From assembly GCA_023052935.1 (NCBI GenBank), contig CM041295.1, forward strand, positions 105,386,711 through 105,450,710: DNA of 64,000 nucleotides, read 5' to 3'. The first letter of the stretch is position 1; every line of letters starts with the position of its first letter. The position numbers and the translations under genes are program-made. The notes under the pieces were generated by a model. The model ran no database searches. It saw nothing but the letters and a program-made list of their open reading frames with translations, and was not told the origin of the DNA. Origin of the DNA: Piezodorus guildinii (Eukaryota; Arthropoda; Insecta; Hemiptera; Pentatomidae). Below are positions 15,001 through 29,100 of the stretch, piece by piece.

Positions 15001-17030
15001 TAGGATTTTTCCTGTTTTAACTGATAGCAGTGGAAGTCATAATTCTGTGGAAGTGAGGTGGCTGATTAAAGTTTTGTAGGTTTCTTTAGATGATGTATTT
15101 ATTTTAAGTCAGTAACTTGAGAAAAACATTGGAAATTGGTGGGTCCTATTATTTCGCTATTTCTTTACTATTTTGGAAACATAGACGTGTGGTGGCTCAG
15201 GATTCGCATTTGGTTTGTTTTGTGTGATAGTTGGGTTATTGCTGGTTGAGGTACTTGGTTTAGTGATATATGCAGTAGATTGGCTAAGATTAATAAGTTG
15301 AGATCTGTTTAGAGGAGATGACATTTTTGTTTCAGCTGGTTTCTCTTTTTAAGAGTGCGTTGTTTTAAATATTGAAGCACATTGCACGCTGGAAGCACGT
15401 AGGTTGCCAGGCTGGCCGTGAACTTGGTGATAAGAGCCAAGGGATTAAGTGCCTCATGGCTGCCTTAACTTAGTACCACCACTTAATTGAGCTAGTATTA
15501 AACAAATATCACTCACCTCAGTGTTCTATAGTCTTATAACGTCCAAATGTTCTTAATCTCACTTTTTACAAAGCCTCATATATGTTCATAACGATTGACA
15601 ATAGTTATTGAGTCACAATGGCAGACCAATTTGAATAGAAAACTGCACTAGTGGCCATGACACCTAACTCACATTTAATCTTAAATCATTAATATCATTT
15701 TTGTCTTCTTGTTTCTTTGGATTGCTTCAAACATCTCGCTGGGATAAAAAGAGTGGTAGATTTGAAGGTAATTAGCATATAAATGATATTGTGAATGATG
15801 AATAGAGTCAGGTAGATCATTTATATATAATAAAAACAGGGTTGGTGTGAGCGAAGATCCTTGTGGAACACTGCGGGTTAGTGAGAGTGAAGAAGAAGTA
15901 GGTTTATCAGGGATAACAACTGTTTGGGAACAATGAGATAGGTAGGACTGGAACCTCTTTAAGATATTGTGTGTGATAGGGGTAGATAGATGAACTGTCA
16001 TAGACCATTACCCTAACAGTATAACTTATGGTAACAAGTGCATGTTTTTAAAAAGTTACAACTCAGATGAAAATATCCAAACATTGATGAATGCATTATT
16101 ATTATTTTACTTTAAATTGATTTAATTTTTTTTTCTACCTTTTAAATGTTTTGTTAGAAATTGTTTCCTAATAGGAAATTTAATCCAAGTCAATCCACTA
16201 CTGAGCTCTCCCTTTCCCAGCTACATGTATGAATCATCGCCATAATAGTGGCTCTATAGCCTGTCACCAAGCATTTAACAGCCTCAGCAGTATTTCTTCT
16301 TCTCCAAGCGATACGCTCCCTAATATGACCAAGAATCCTTCTCAATACATTCTTTTTTTAGACAACCAAAAGCGTTTTCTTGCCCAGTTTGTTGACCCAT
16401 GCCTCTGATCTGTATACAACGATTGGAAGCACCAGTAACTTTCCCAGGTTTCTCTGTGTCCTGTTCAAGTGGAATCTGCTCCTGAAAAGCTTCACCAGTC
16501 CAAAGCAGCAGTTTTTCACTTCAATTCCCAGATGCATGCAGCTACTCATCCTTTTAAACTTATTTAGACCTGCATTAAAGGTGCCATTTTTTGTTTCTTC
16601 TTCTGAAATTCTCATGTATTTCATCATATCCTCTTTTTTTCAGCATTTTCCAGATCCATAATGACTCCCTTAATGCACTTTGATCTTGCAACATCAAAAT
16701 CATCCGCATGCCCTTAGTAACTGTACTGTTGAATTGGGTGGCCTGTCAAATGGCTCAGATAGGTCTTGACCAATACACATCTCACAGTTCATACCAAACA
16801 TGGCCATCCACGATAGCCATTTAAGATTTCAGAAATATTCATCGAACATTGGAATATTCATTTAAGGATTAGTAGAGCTCTGGTCGGATTACATTGTCAA
16901 AGGCCTATTTAAAATCCACCAAGATATTGAAAGTAATACTATCCCATATTCTTAACTCTTCTCCAATAACTAGTGTAATGTAAATATTTGATCGATTACT
17001 GATCTGCCTCTTCTTCTGAACCCTGCTTTC

Positions 17031-17110
<80 letters not shown>

Positions 17111-20100
17111 AGCATTTCCAAGTCAAATTCAACCTTTTCCAAGTCAAACTCAACCTTTTCCAAGTCAAATTCAACCTTTACCAAGTCAAATTCAACCTTT
17201 TCCTAGTCAAATTCAACCTTTTCCATTTCAAATTCAACCTTTTTCGATTTCAATGAAATAATAAAAATCAAATTAACACGATTTTATGTTTTTATGGTTA
17301 TTTTAATTGCACATTATGTTTTGAATCCTTGTGGCTTATTAAATGTTCCCAGGGGCCTTTTTACATATAATTAGTCACCATTATAATAATAAGTATAACC
17401 GATACTTAGATTTTTAGACATTTTCGATACAAGGTCAAGTATACAAGTAGTCGGATTAGCGGGGGTTCGTTTTATTTTAGTTTTATAATCGCGGGCGAAA
17501 ATATTATCAATAGAGGTTTATTATAACTTTATCGTATTTATTGGATACTAGGGACAGAAGCTGCGTTCCCAAAGGTTCGTTACCGATTACACTATTAATT
17601 TTAATCGCGCTCCCTCAAATAAGCGTTTATTATAACTTTTTCGTATTTATTGGATACAAGGCTCAGTAGCTGAGTTCCCAAAGGTTCCTTACCGATTACT
17701 CTATTAATTTTAATCGCGCTCCCTCAAATATGCGTTTATTATAACTTTTTCGTATTTATTGGATAAAAGGCTCAGTAGCTGAGTTCCCAAAGGTTCGTTA
17801 CCGATTACTCTATTAATTTTAATCGCGCTCCCTCAAATATGCGTTTATTATAACTTTTTCGTATTTATTGGATACAAGGCTCAGTAGCTGCGTTCCCAAA
17901 GGTTCGTTACCTATTACACTATTAATTTTAATCGCGCTCGCTCAAATATGCGTTTATTATAACTTTTTCGTATTTATTAGATACAAGGCTCAGTAGCTGA
18001 GTTCCCAAAGGTTCGTTACCGATTCCTCTATTAATTTTAATCGCGCTCCCTCAAATATACGTTTATTATAACTTTTTCGTATTTATTGGATACAAGGCTC
18101 AGTAGCTGCGTTCCCAAAGGTTCGTTACCTATTACACTATTAATTTTAATCGCGCTCGCTCAAATATGCGTTTATTATAACTTTTTCGTATTTATTGGAT
18201 ACAAGGCTCAGTAGCTGAGTTCCCAAAGGTTCGTTACCGATTATAATATTAATTTTAATTGCGCTCGCTCAAATATGGGTTTATTATAACTTTTTCGTAT
18301 TTATTAGATACAAGGCTCAGTAGCTGCGTTCCTAAAGGTTCGTTACCGATTATACTATTAATTTTTATCGCGCTCGCTGAAATATGGGTTTATTATAACT
18401 TCGTGTTTCTTTCCTATGCTAATTTCTGTATTTGTATTTTGGGGGGTTTCGTTAGTGAATGTGTTTATGTTTTTTTAGTCAGTTGGTCTAATGTATGTTT
18501 ATTTCGAGCCTTTGGGAATTTTCTTCTATTGGGTTACCGCTAATTCTTTTTATCAGGATAGTAAGCTATCTTTTTGGTTAATATTTTGGTGTTTGATAAT
18601 AATCAGCTAAACAGGACTATTTTATATGTCTAGTTTTATTTGATAAACCTCTACTAGAGTTAGCGCAATTAAAATTAATAGTATAATCTGTAATGAGTCC
18701 TTGGTTACGCAGCGACTGAGTCTAGTATGCAGTAAATAAGAACAAGTTAAAATAAACCTCTTCTTGAGCGAGCGCGATTAAAATTAATAGTATTATCGGT
18801 AAAGAACCTTCGGAAACGCAGCTACTGAGCGTTGTATCCAATAAATACGAAAAAGTTATAATAAACGCATATTTGAGGGAGCGCGATTAAAATTAATAGT
18901 GTAATCGGTAACGAACCTTTGGGAACGGAGCTACTAAGCCTAGTATCCAATAAATACGAAAAAGTTATAATAAATCCATATTTGAGCGAGCGCGATTAAA
19001 ATTAATAGAGTAATTGGTAACGAACCTTTGGGAACGGAGCTACTGAGCCTAGTATCGAATAAATACGAAAAAGTTATAATAAACCCATATTTGAGGGAGC
19101 GCGATTAAAATTAATAGTGTAATAGGTTAAGAACCTTTGGGAACGGAGCTACTGAGCCTAGTATCCAATAAATACGAAAAAGTTATAATAAACCCATATT
19201 TGAGCGAGCGCGATTAAAATTAATAGTGTAATCGGTAACGAACCTTTGGGAACGCAGCTACTTAGCCTTATATCCAATAAATACTAAAATGTTATAATAA
19301 ACGCATATTTGAGCGAGCGCGATTAAAATTAATAGTGTAATAGGTTAAGAACCTTTGGGAACGGAGCTACTGAGCCTAGTATCCAATAAATACGAAAAAG
19401 TTATAATAAACCCATATTTGAGGGAGCGCGATTAAAATTAATAGTGTAATCGGTAACGAACCTTTGGGAACGCAGCTACTTAGCCTTATATCCAATAAAT
19501 ACGAAAAAGTTATAATAAACGCATATTTGAGGGAGCGCTATTAAAATTAATAGAGTAATCTGTAACGAACCTTTGGGAACGCAGCTACTGAGCCTTGTAT
19601 CCAATAAATACGAAAAAGTTATAATAAAAGCATATTTGAGCGAGCGCGATTAAAATTAATAGTGTAATCGGTAACGAACCTTTGGGAACGGAGCTACTAA
19701 GCCTAGTATCCAATAAATACGAAAAAGTTATAATAAATCCATATTTGAGCGAGCGCGATTAAAATTAATAGAGTAATTGGTAACGAACCTTTGGGAACGG
19801 AGCTACTGAGCCTAGTATCGAATAAATACGAAAAAGTTATAATAAACCCATATTTGAGGGAGCGCGATTAAAATTAATAGTGTAATAGGTTAAGAACCTT
19901 TGGGAACGGAGCTACTGAGCCTAGTATCCAATAAATACGAAAAAGTTATAATAAACCCATATTTGAGCGAGCGCGATTAAAATTAATAGTGTAATCGGTA
20001 ACGAACTTTGGGAACGCAGCTACTTAGCCTTATATCCAATAAATACGAAAAAGTTATAATAAACGCATATTTGAGGGAGCGCTATTAAAATTAATAGAGT

Positions 20101-23100
20101 AATCTGTAACGAACCTTTGGGAACGGAGCTACTGAGCCTAGTATCGAATAAATACGAAAAGTTATAATAAACCCATATTTGAGGGAGCGCGATTAAAATT
20201 AATAGTGTAATAGGTTAAGAACCTTGGGAACGGAGCTACTGAGCCTAGTATCCAATAAATACGAAAAAGTTATAATAAACGCATATTTGAGGGAGCGCGA
20301 TTAAAATTAATAGTTAATCTGTAATGAGTCCTTGGTTACGCAGCGACTGAGTCTAGTATGCAGTAAATAAGAACAAGTTAAATAACCTCTTCTTGAGCGA
20401 GCGCGATTAAAATTAATAGTATTATCGGTAAAGAACCTTCGGAACGCAGCTACTGAGCGTTGTATCCAATAAATACGAAAAAGTTATAATAAACGCATAT
20501 TTGAGGAGCGCGATTAAAATTAATAGTGTAATCGTAACGAACCTTTGGGAACGGAGCTACTAAGCCTAGTATCCAATAAATACGAAAAAGTTATAATAAA
20601 TCCATATTTGAGCGAGCGCGATTAAAATTAATAGTGTAATCGGTAACGAACCTTTGGAACGCAGCTACTTAGCCTTATATCCAATAAATACGAAAAAGTT
20701 ATAATAAACGCATATTTGAGGAGCGCTATTAAAATTAATAGAGTAATCTGTAACGAACCTTTGGGAACGCAGCTACTGAGCCTTGTATCCAATAAATACG
20801 AAAAAGTTATAATAAAAGCATATTTGAGCGAGCGCGATTAAAATTAATAGTGTAATCGGTAACGAACCTTTGGGAACGGAGCTACTGAGCCTAGTATCCA
20901 ATAAATACGAAAAAGTTATAATAAACCCATATTTGAGCGGAGCGCGATTAAAATTAATAGTGTAATCGGTAACGAACCTTTGGGAACGCAGCTACTTAGC
21001 CTTATATCCAATAAATACGTAAAAGTTATAATAAACCATATTTGAGCGAGCGCGATTAAAATTAATAGGTAATGGTTAAGAACCTTTGGGACGGAGCTAC
21101 TGAGCCTAGTATCCAATAAATACGAAAAAGTTATAATAAACCCATATTTGAGGGAGCGCGATTAAAATTAATAGTGTAATCGGTAACGAACCTTTGGGAA
21201 CGCAGCTACTGAGCCTTGTATCCAATAAATACGAAAAAGTTATAATAAACCATATTTGAGGGAGCGCTATTAAAATTAATAGGTAATCGTAACGAACCTT
21301 TGGGAACGCAGCTACTGAGCCTTTATCCAATAAATACGAAAAAGTTATAATAAAACGCATATTTGAGGCGAGCGCGATTAAAATTAATAGTGTAATCGGT
21401 AACGAACCTTTGGGAACGAGCTACTGAGCCTTGTATCCAATAAATACGAAAAAGTTATAATAAACGCATATTTGAGGGAGCGCGATTAAAATTAATAGTT
21501 AATCGGTAACGAACCTTTGGGAACGAGCTACTAGCCTAGTATCCAATAAATACGAAAAAGTTATAATAAACCATATTTGAGCGAGCGCGATTAAAATTAA
21601 TAGGGATATTGGTAAGAACCTTTGGGAACGGAGCTACTGAGCTTGTATCGAATAAATACGAAAAAGTTATAATAAACCCATATTTGAGGGAGCGCGATTA
21701 AAATTAATAGTGTAATAGGTTAAGAACCTTTGGGAACGGAGCTACTGAGCCTAGTATCCAATAAATACGAAAAAGTTATAATAAACCCATATTTGAGCGA
21801 GCGCGATTAAAATTAATAGTGTAATCGGTAACGAACCTTTGGGAACGCAGCTACTTAGCCTTATATCCAATAAAATACGAAAAAGTTATAATAAACGCAT
21901 ATTTGAGGGAGCGCTATTAAAATTAATAGAGTAATCTGTAACGAACCTTTGGGAACGGAGCTACTGAGCCTAGTATCGAATAAATACGAAAAAGTTATAA
22001 TAAACCCATATTTGAGGGAGCGCGATTAAAATTAATAGTGTAATAGGTTAAGAACCTTTGGGAACGGAGCTACTGAGCCTAGTATCCAATAAATACGAAA
22101 AAGTTATAATAAACGCATATTTGAGGGAGCGCGATTAAAATTAATAGTATAATCTGTAATGAGTCCTTGGTTACGCAGCGACTGAGTCTAGTATGCAGTT
22201 AAATAAGAACAAGTTAAAATAAACCTCTTCTTGAGCGAGCGCGATTAAAATTAATAGTATTATCGGTAAAGAACCTTCGGAAACGCAGCTACTGAGCGTT
22301 GTATCCAATAAATACGAAAAAGTTATAATAAACGCATATTTGAGGGAGCGCGATTAAAATTAATAGTGTAATCGGTAACGAACCTTTGGGAACGGAGCTA
22401 CTAAGCCTAGTATCCAATAAATACGAAAAAGTTATAATAAATCCATATTTGAGCGAGCGCGATTAAAATTAATAGAGTAATTGGTAACGAACCTTTGGGA
22501 ACGGAGCTACTGAGCCTAGTATCGAATAAATACGAAAAAGTTATAATAAACCCATATTTGAGGGAGCGCGATTAAAATTAATAGTGTAATAGGTTAAGAA
22601 CCTTTGGGAACGGAGCTACTGAGCCTAGTATCCAATAAATACGAAAAAGTTATAATAAACCCATATTTGAGCGAGCGCGATTAAAATTAATAGTGTAATC
22701 GGTAACGAACCTTTGGGAACGCAGCTACTTAGCCTTATATCCAATAAATACTAAAATGTTATAATAAACGCATATTTGAGCGAGCGCGATTAAAAGTAAT
22801 AGTGTAATAGTTTAAGAACCTTTGGGAACGGAGCTACTGAGCCTAGTATCCAATAAATACGAAAAAGTTATAATAAACCCATATTTGAGCGAGCGCGATT
22901 AAAATTAATAGAGTAATTGGTAACGAACCTTTGGGAACGCAGCTACTTAGCCTTATATCCAATAAATACGAAAAAGTTATAATAAACGCATATTTGAGGG
23001 AGCGCTATTAAAATTAATAGAGTAATCTGTAACGAACCTTTGGGAACGGAGCTACTGAGCCTAGTATCGAATAAATACGAAAAAGTTATAATAAACCCAT

Positions 23101-26100
23101 ATTTGAGGGAGCGCGATTAAAATTAATAGTGTAATAGGTTAAGAACCTTTGGGAACGGAGCTACTGAGCCTAGTATCCAATAAATACGAAAAAGTTATAA
23201 TAAACGCATATTTGAGGGAGCGCGATTAAAATTAATAGTATAATCTGTAATGAGTCCTTGGTTACGCAGCGACTGAGTCTAGTATGCAGTAAATAAGAAC
23301 AAGTTAAAATAAACCTCTTCTTGAGCGAGCGCGATTAAAATTAATAGTATTATCGGTAAAGAACCTTCGGAAACGCAGCTACTGAGCGTTGTATCCAATA
23401 AATACGAAAAAGTTATAATAAACGCATATTTGAGGGAGCGCGATTAAAATTAATAGTGTAATCGGTAACGAACCTTTGGGAACGGAGCTACTAAGCCTAG
23501 TATCCAATAAATACGAAAAAGTTATAATAAATCCATATTTGAGCGAGCGCGATTAAAATTAATAGTGTAATCGGTAACGAACCTTTGGGAACGCAGCTAC
23601 TTAGCCTTATATCCAATAAATACGAAAAAGTTATAATAAACGCATATTTGAGGGAGCGCTATTAAAATTAATAGAGTAATCTGTAACGAACCTTTGGGAA
23701 CGCAGCTACTGAGCCTTGTATCCAATAAATACGAAAAAGTTATAATAAAAGCATATTTGAGCGAGCGCGATTAAAATTAATAGTGTAATCGGTAACGAAC
23801 CTTTGGGAACGGAGCTACTAAGCCTAGTATCCAATAAATACGAAAAAGTTATAATAAACGCATATTTGAGGGAGCGCGATTAAAATTAATAGTGTAATCG
23901 GTAACGAACCTTTGGGAACGGAGCTACTAAGCCTAGTATCCAATAAATACGAAAAAGTTATAATAAATCCATATTTGAGCGAGCGCGATTAAAATTAATA
24001 GAGTAATTGGTAACGAACCTTTGGGAACGGAGCTACTGAGCCTAGTATCGAATAATACGAAAAAGTTATAATAAACCCATATTTGAGGGAGCGCGATTAA
24101 AATTAATAGTGTAATAGGTTAAGAACCTTTGGGAACGGAGCTACTGAGCCTAGTATCCAATAAATACGAAAAAGTTATAATAAACCCATATTTGAGCGAG
24201 CGCGATTAAAATTAATAGTGTAATCGGTAACGAACCTTTGGGAACGCAGCTACTTAGCCTTTATCCAATAAATACGAAAAAGTTATAATAAACGCATATT
24301 TGAGGGAGCGCTATTAAAATTAATAGAGTAATCTGTAACGAACCTTTGGGAACGCAGCTACTGAGCCTTGTATCCAATAAATACGAGAAAGTTATAATAA
24401 ACGCATATTGAGGAGCGCGATTAAAATTAATAGTTAATCGTAAGAGTCCTTGTTACGCAGCGACTGAGTCTAGTATGCAGTAAATAAGAAAAGTTAAAAT
24501 AAACCTTTCTGAGCGAGCGCGATTAAAATTAATAGTATTATCGGTAAGAACCTTCGGAAACGCAGCTACTGAGCGTTGTATCCAATAAATACGAAAAAGT
24601 TATAATAAACGCATATTTGAGGGAGCGCGATTAAAATAATAGTGTAATCGGTAACGAACCTTTGGGAACGGAGCTACTAAGCCTAGTATCAATAAATACG
24701 AAAAAGTTATAATAAAACCATATTTGAGCGAGCGCGATTAAAATTAATAGAGTAATTGGTAACGACCTTGGGAACGGAGCTACTGAGCTAGTATCGATAA
24801 ATACGAAAAAGTTATAATAAACCATATTGAGGGAGCGCGATTAAAATTAATAGGTAATAGGTTAAGAACCTTTGGGAACGGAGCTACTGAGCCTAGTATC
24901 CAATAAATACGAAAAAGTTATAATAAACCATATTTGAGCGAGCGCGATTAAAATTAATAGTGTAATCGGTAACGACCTTTGGGAACGAGCTACTTAGCCT
25001 TATATCCAATAAATACGAAAAAGTTATAATAAACGCATATTTGAGCGAGCGCGATTAAAATTAATAGTGTAATAGGTTAGAACCTTTGGAACGAGCTACT
25101 GAGCCTTATCAATAAATACGAAAAAGTTATAATAAACCATATTTGAGGGAGCGCATTAAAATTAATAGTGTAATCGGTAACGAACCTTTGGGAACGCAGC
25201 TACTTAGCCTTATATCCAATAAATACGAAAAAGTTATAATAAAGCATATTTGAGGAGCGCTATTAAAATTAATAGAGTAATCGTAACGAACCTTTGGGAA
25301 CGCAGCTACTGAGCCTTGTATCCAATAAATACGAAAAAGTTATAATAAAAGCATATTTGAGCGAGCGCGATTAAAATTAATAGTGTAATCGGTAACGAAC
25401 CTTTGGGAACGGAGCTACTAAGCCTAGTATCCAATAAATACGAAAAAGTTATAATAAACGCATATTTGAGGAGCGCGATTAAAATTAATAGTGTAATCGG
25501 TAACGAACCTTTGGGAACGGAGCTACTAAGCCTAGTATCAATAAATACGAAAAAGTTATAATAAATCCATATTTGAGCGAGCGCGATTAAAATTAATAGT
25601 GTAATTGGTTAACGAACCTTTGGGAACGGAGCTACTGAGCCTAGTATCGAATAAATACGAAAAAGTTATAATAAACCCATATTTGAGGAGCGCGATTAAA
25701 ATTAATAGTGTAATAGGTTAAGAACCTTTGGGAACGGAGCTACTGAGCCTTAGTATCCAATAAATACGAAAAAGTTATAATAAACCCATATTTGAGCGAG
25801 CGCGATTAAAATTAATAGTGTAATCGGTAACGAACCTTTGGGAACGCAGCTACTTAGCCTTATATCCAATAAATACTAAAATGTTATAATAAACGCATAT
25901 TTGAGCGGAGCGCGATTAAAATTAATAGTGTAATAGGTTAAGAACCTTTGGGAACGGAGCTACTGAGCCTAGTATCCATAAATACGAAAAAGTTAAATAA
26001 ACCCATATTTGAGGAGCGCGATTAAAATTAATAGTGTAATCGGTAACGAACCTTTGGGAACGCAGCTACTTAGCCTTATATCCAATAAATACGAAAAAGT

Positions 26101-29100
26101 TATAATAAACGCATATTTGAGGGAGCGCTATTAAAGTTAATAGTGTAATCTGTAACGAACCTTTGGGAACGCAGCTACTGAAGCCTTGTATCCAATAAAT
26201 ACGAAAAAGTTATAATAAAACATATTTGAGCGAGCGCGATTAAAATTAATAGTGTAATCGGTAACGAACCTTTGGGAACGGAGCTACTAGCCTAGTATCC
26301 AATAAATACGAAAAAGTTATAATAAAACGCATATTTGAGGGAGCGCGATTAAAATTAATAGTGTAATCGGTTAACGAACCTTTGGGAACGGAGCTACTAA
26401 GCCTAGTATCCAATAAATACGAAAAAGTTATAATAAATCCATATTTGAGCGAGCGCGATTAAAATTAATAGAGTAATTGGTAACGAACCTTTGGGAACGG
26501 AGCTACTGAGCCTAGTATCCGAATAAATACGAAAAAGTTATAAAAAACGCATATTTGAGCGAGCGCGATTAAAATTAATAGTGTAATCGGTAACGAACCT
26601 TTGGGAACGGCAGCTACTGAGCCTTGTATCCAATAAATACGAAAAAGTTATAATAAAGCATATTTGAGCGAGCGCGATTAAAATTAATAGTGTAATCGGT
26701 AACGAACCTTTGGGAACGGAGCTACTAAGCCTAGTATCCAATAAATACGAAAAAGTTATAATAAACCATATTTGAGCGAGCGCGATTAAAATTAATAGTG
26801 TAATCGGTAACGAACCTTTGGGAACGCAGCTACTAGCCTTGTATCCAATAAATACGAAAAAGTTATAATAAACGCATATTTGAGGGAGCGCTATTAAAAT
26901 TAATAGTGTAATCGTAACGAACCTTTGGGAACGAGCTACTGAGCCTAGTATCCAATAAATACGAAAAAGTTATAATAAACGCATATTTGAGCGAGCGCGA
27001 TTAAAATTAATAGTGTAATCGGTAACGAACCTTTGGGAACGGAGCTACTAAGCCTAGTATCCAATAAATACGAAAAAGTTATAATAAACGCATATTTGAG
27101 GGAGCGCGATTAAAATTAATAGTGTAATCGGTAACGAACCTTTGGGAACGGAGCTACTAAGCCTAGTATCCAATAAATACGAAAAAGTTATAATAAACCA
27201 TATTTGAGCGAGCGCGATTAAAATTAATAGGTAATTGGTAACGAACCTTTGGGAACGGAGCTACTGAGCCTAGTATCAATAAATACGAAAAAGTTATAAT
27301 AAACCCATATTTGAGGGAGCGCGATTAAAATTAATAGTGTAATAGGTTAAGAACCTTTGGGAACGGAGCTACTGAGCCTAGTATCCAATAAATACGAAAA
27401 AGTTATAATAAACCCATATTTGAGCGAGCGCGATTAAAATTAATAGTGTAATCGGTAACGAACCTTTGGGAACGCAGCTACTTAGCCTTGTATCCAATAA
27501 ATACGAAAAAGTTATAATAAACGCATATTTGAGGGAGCGCTATTAAAATTAATAGAGTAATCTGTAACGAACCTTTGGGAACGCAGCTACTGAGCCTTGT
27601 ATCCAATAAATACGAGAAAGTTATAATAAACGCATATTTGAGGGAGCGCGATTAAAATTAATAGTATAATCTGTAATGAGTCCTTGGTTACGCAGCGACT
27701 GAGTCTAGTATGCAGTAAATAAGAACAAGTTAAAATAAACCTCTTCTTGAGCGAGCGCGATTAAAATTAATAGTATTATCGGTAAAGAACCTTCGGAATC
27801 GCAGCTACTGAGCGTTGTATCCAATAAATACGAAAAAGTTATAATAAACGCATATTTGAGGGAGCGCGATTAAAAATTAATAGTGTAATCGGTAACGAAC
27901 CTTTGGGAACGGAGCTACTAAGCCTAGTATCCAATAAATACGAAAAAGTTATAATAAATCCATATTTGAGCGAGCGCGATTAAAATTAATAGAGTAATTG
28001 GTAACGAACCTTTGGGAACGGAGCTACTGAGCCTAGTATCGAATAAATACGAAAAAAGTTATAATAAACCCATATTTGAGGGAGCGCGATTAAAATTAAT
28101 AGTGTAATAGGTTAAGAACCTTTGGGAACGGAGCTACTGAGCCTAGTATCCAATAAATACGAAAAAGTTATAATAAACCCATATTTGAGCGAGCGCGATT
28201 AAAATTAATAGTGTAATCGGTAACGAACCTTTGGGAAACGCAGCTACTTAGCCTTATATCCAATAAATACGAAAAAGTTATAATAAACGCATATTTGAGC
28301 GAGCGCGATTAAAATTAATAGTGTAATAGGTTAAGAACCTTTGGGAACGGAGCTACTGAGCCTAGTATCCAATAAATACGAAAAAGTTATAATAAACCCA
28401 TATTTGAGGGAGCGCGATTAAAATTAATAGTGTAATCGGTAACGAACCTTTGGGAACGCAGCTACTTAGCCTTATATCCATAAATACGAAAAAGTTATAA
28501 TAAACGGATATTTGAGGGAGCGCTATTAAAATTAATAGAGTAATCTGTAACGAACCTTTGGGAACGCAGCTACTGAGCCTTGTATCCAATAAATACGAAA
28601 AAGTTATAATAAAAGCATATTTGAGCGAGCGCGATTAAAATTAATAGTGTAATCGGTAACGAACCTTTGGGAACGGAGCTACTAAGCCTAGTATCCAATA
28701 AATACGAAAAAGTTATAATAAACGCATATTTGAGGGAGCGCGATTAAAATTAATAGTGTAATCGGTAACGAACCTTTGGGAACGGAGCTACTAAGCCTAG
28801 TATCCAATAAATACGAAAAAGTTATAATAAATCCATATTTGAGCGAGCGCGATTAAAATTAATAGAGTAATTGGTAACGAACCTTTGGGAACGGAGCTAC
28901 TGAGCCTAGTATCGAATAAATACGAAAAAGTTATAATAAACCCATATTTGAGGGAGCGCGATTAAAATTAATAGTGTAATAGGTTAAGAACCTTTGGGAA
29001 CGGAGCTACTGAGCCTAGTATCCAATAAATACGAAAAAGTTATAATAAACCCATATTTGAGCGAGCGCGATTAAAATTAATAGTGTAATCGGTAACGAAC

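Larger units (their letters stand above)
13100..15340 (-). mobile_element. decayed Jockey-like LINE lacking its endonuclease
   Basis: On the minus strand an ORF1 remnant (about 15324 to 14280) is followed by ORF2 from the linker SLWxTTKxLLK onward (near 14165) and the reverse transcriptase at 13993-13505. The endonuclease domain that should lie between is missing, so there is an internal deletion near 14180-14210. Several stops and frameshifts interrupt both ORFs. The element is old. Confidence 0.75.

Noticed and set aside
20916..28589. Open minus-strand frames of 60-90 codons in the satellite, repeating peptides such as RLSSCVPKGSLPITLL
   Set aside because: They follow the 110 bp repeat, end at a stop in nearly every few monomers, and vary with indels; chance frames of a tandem repeat.
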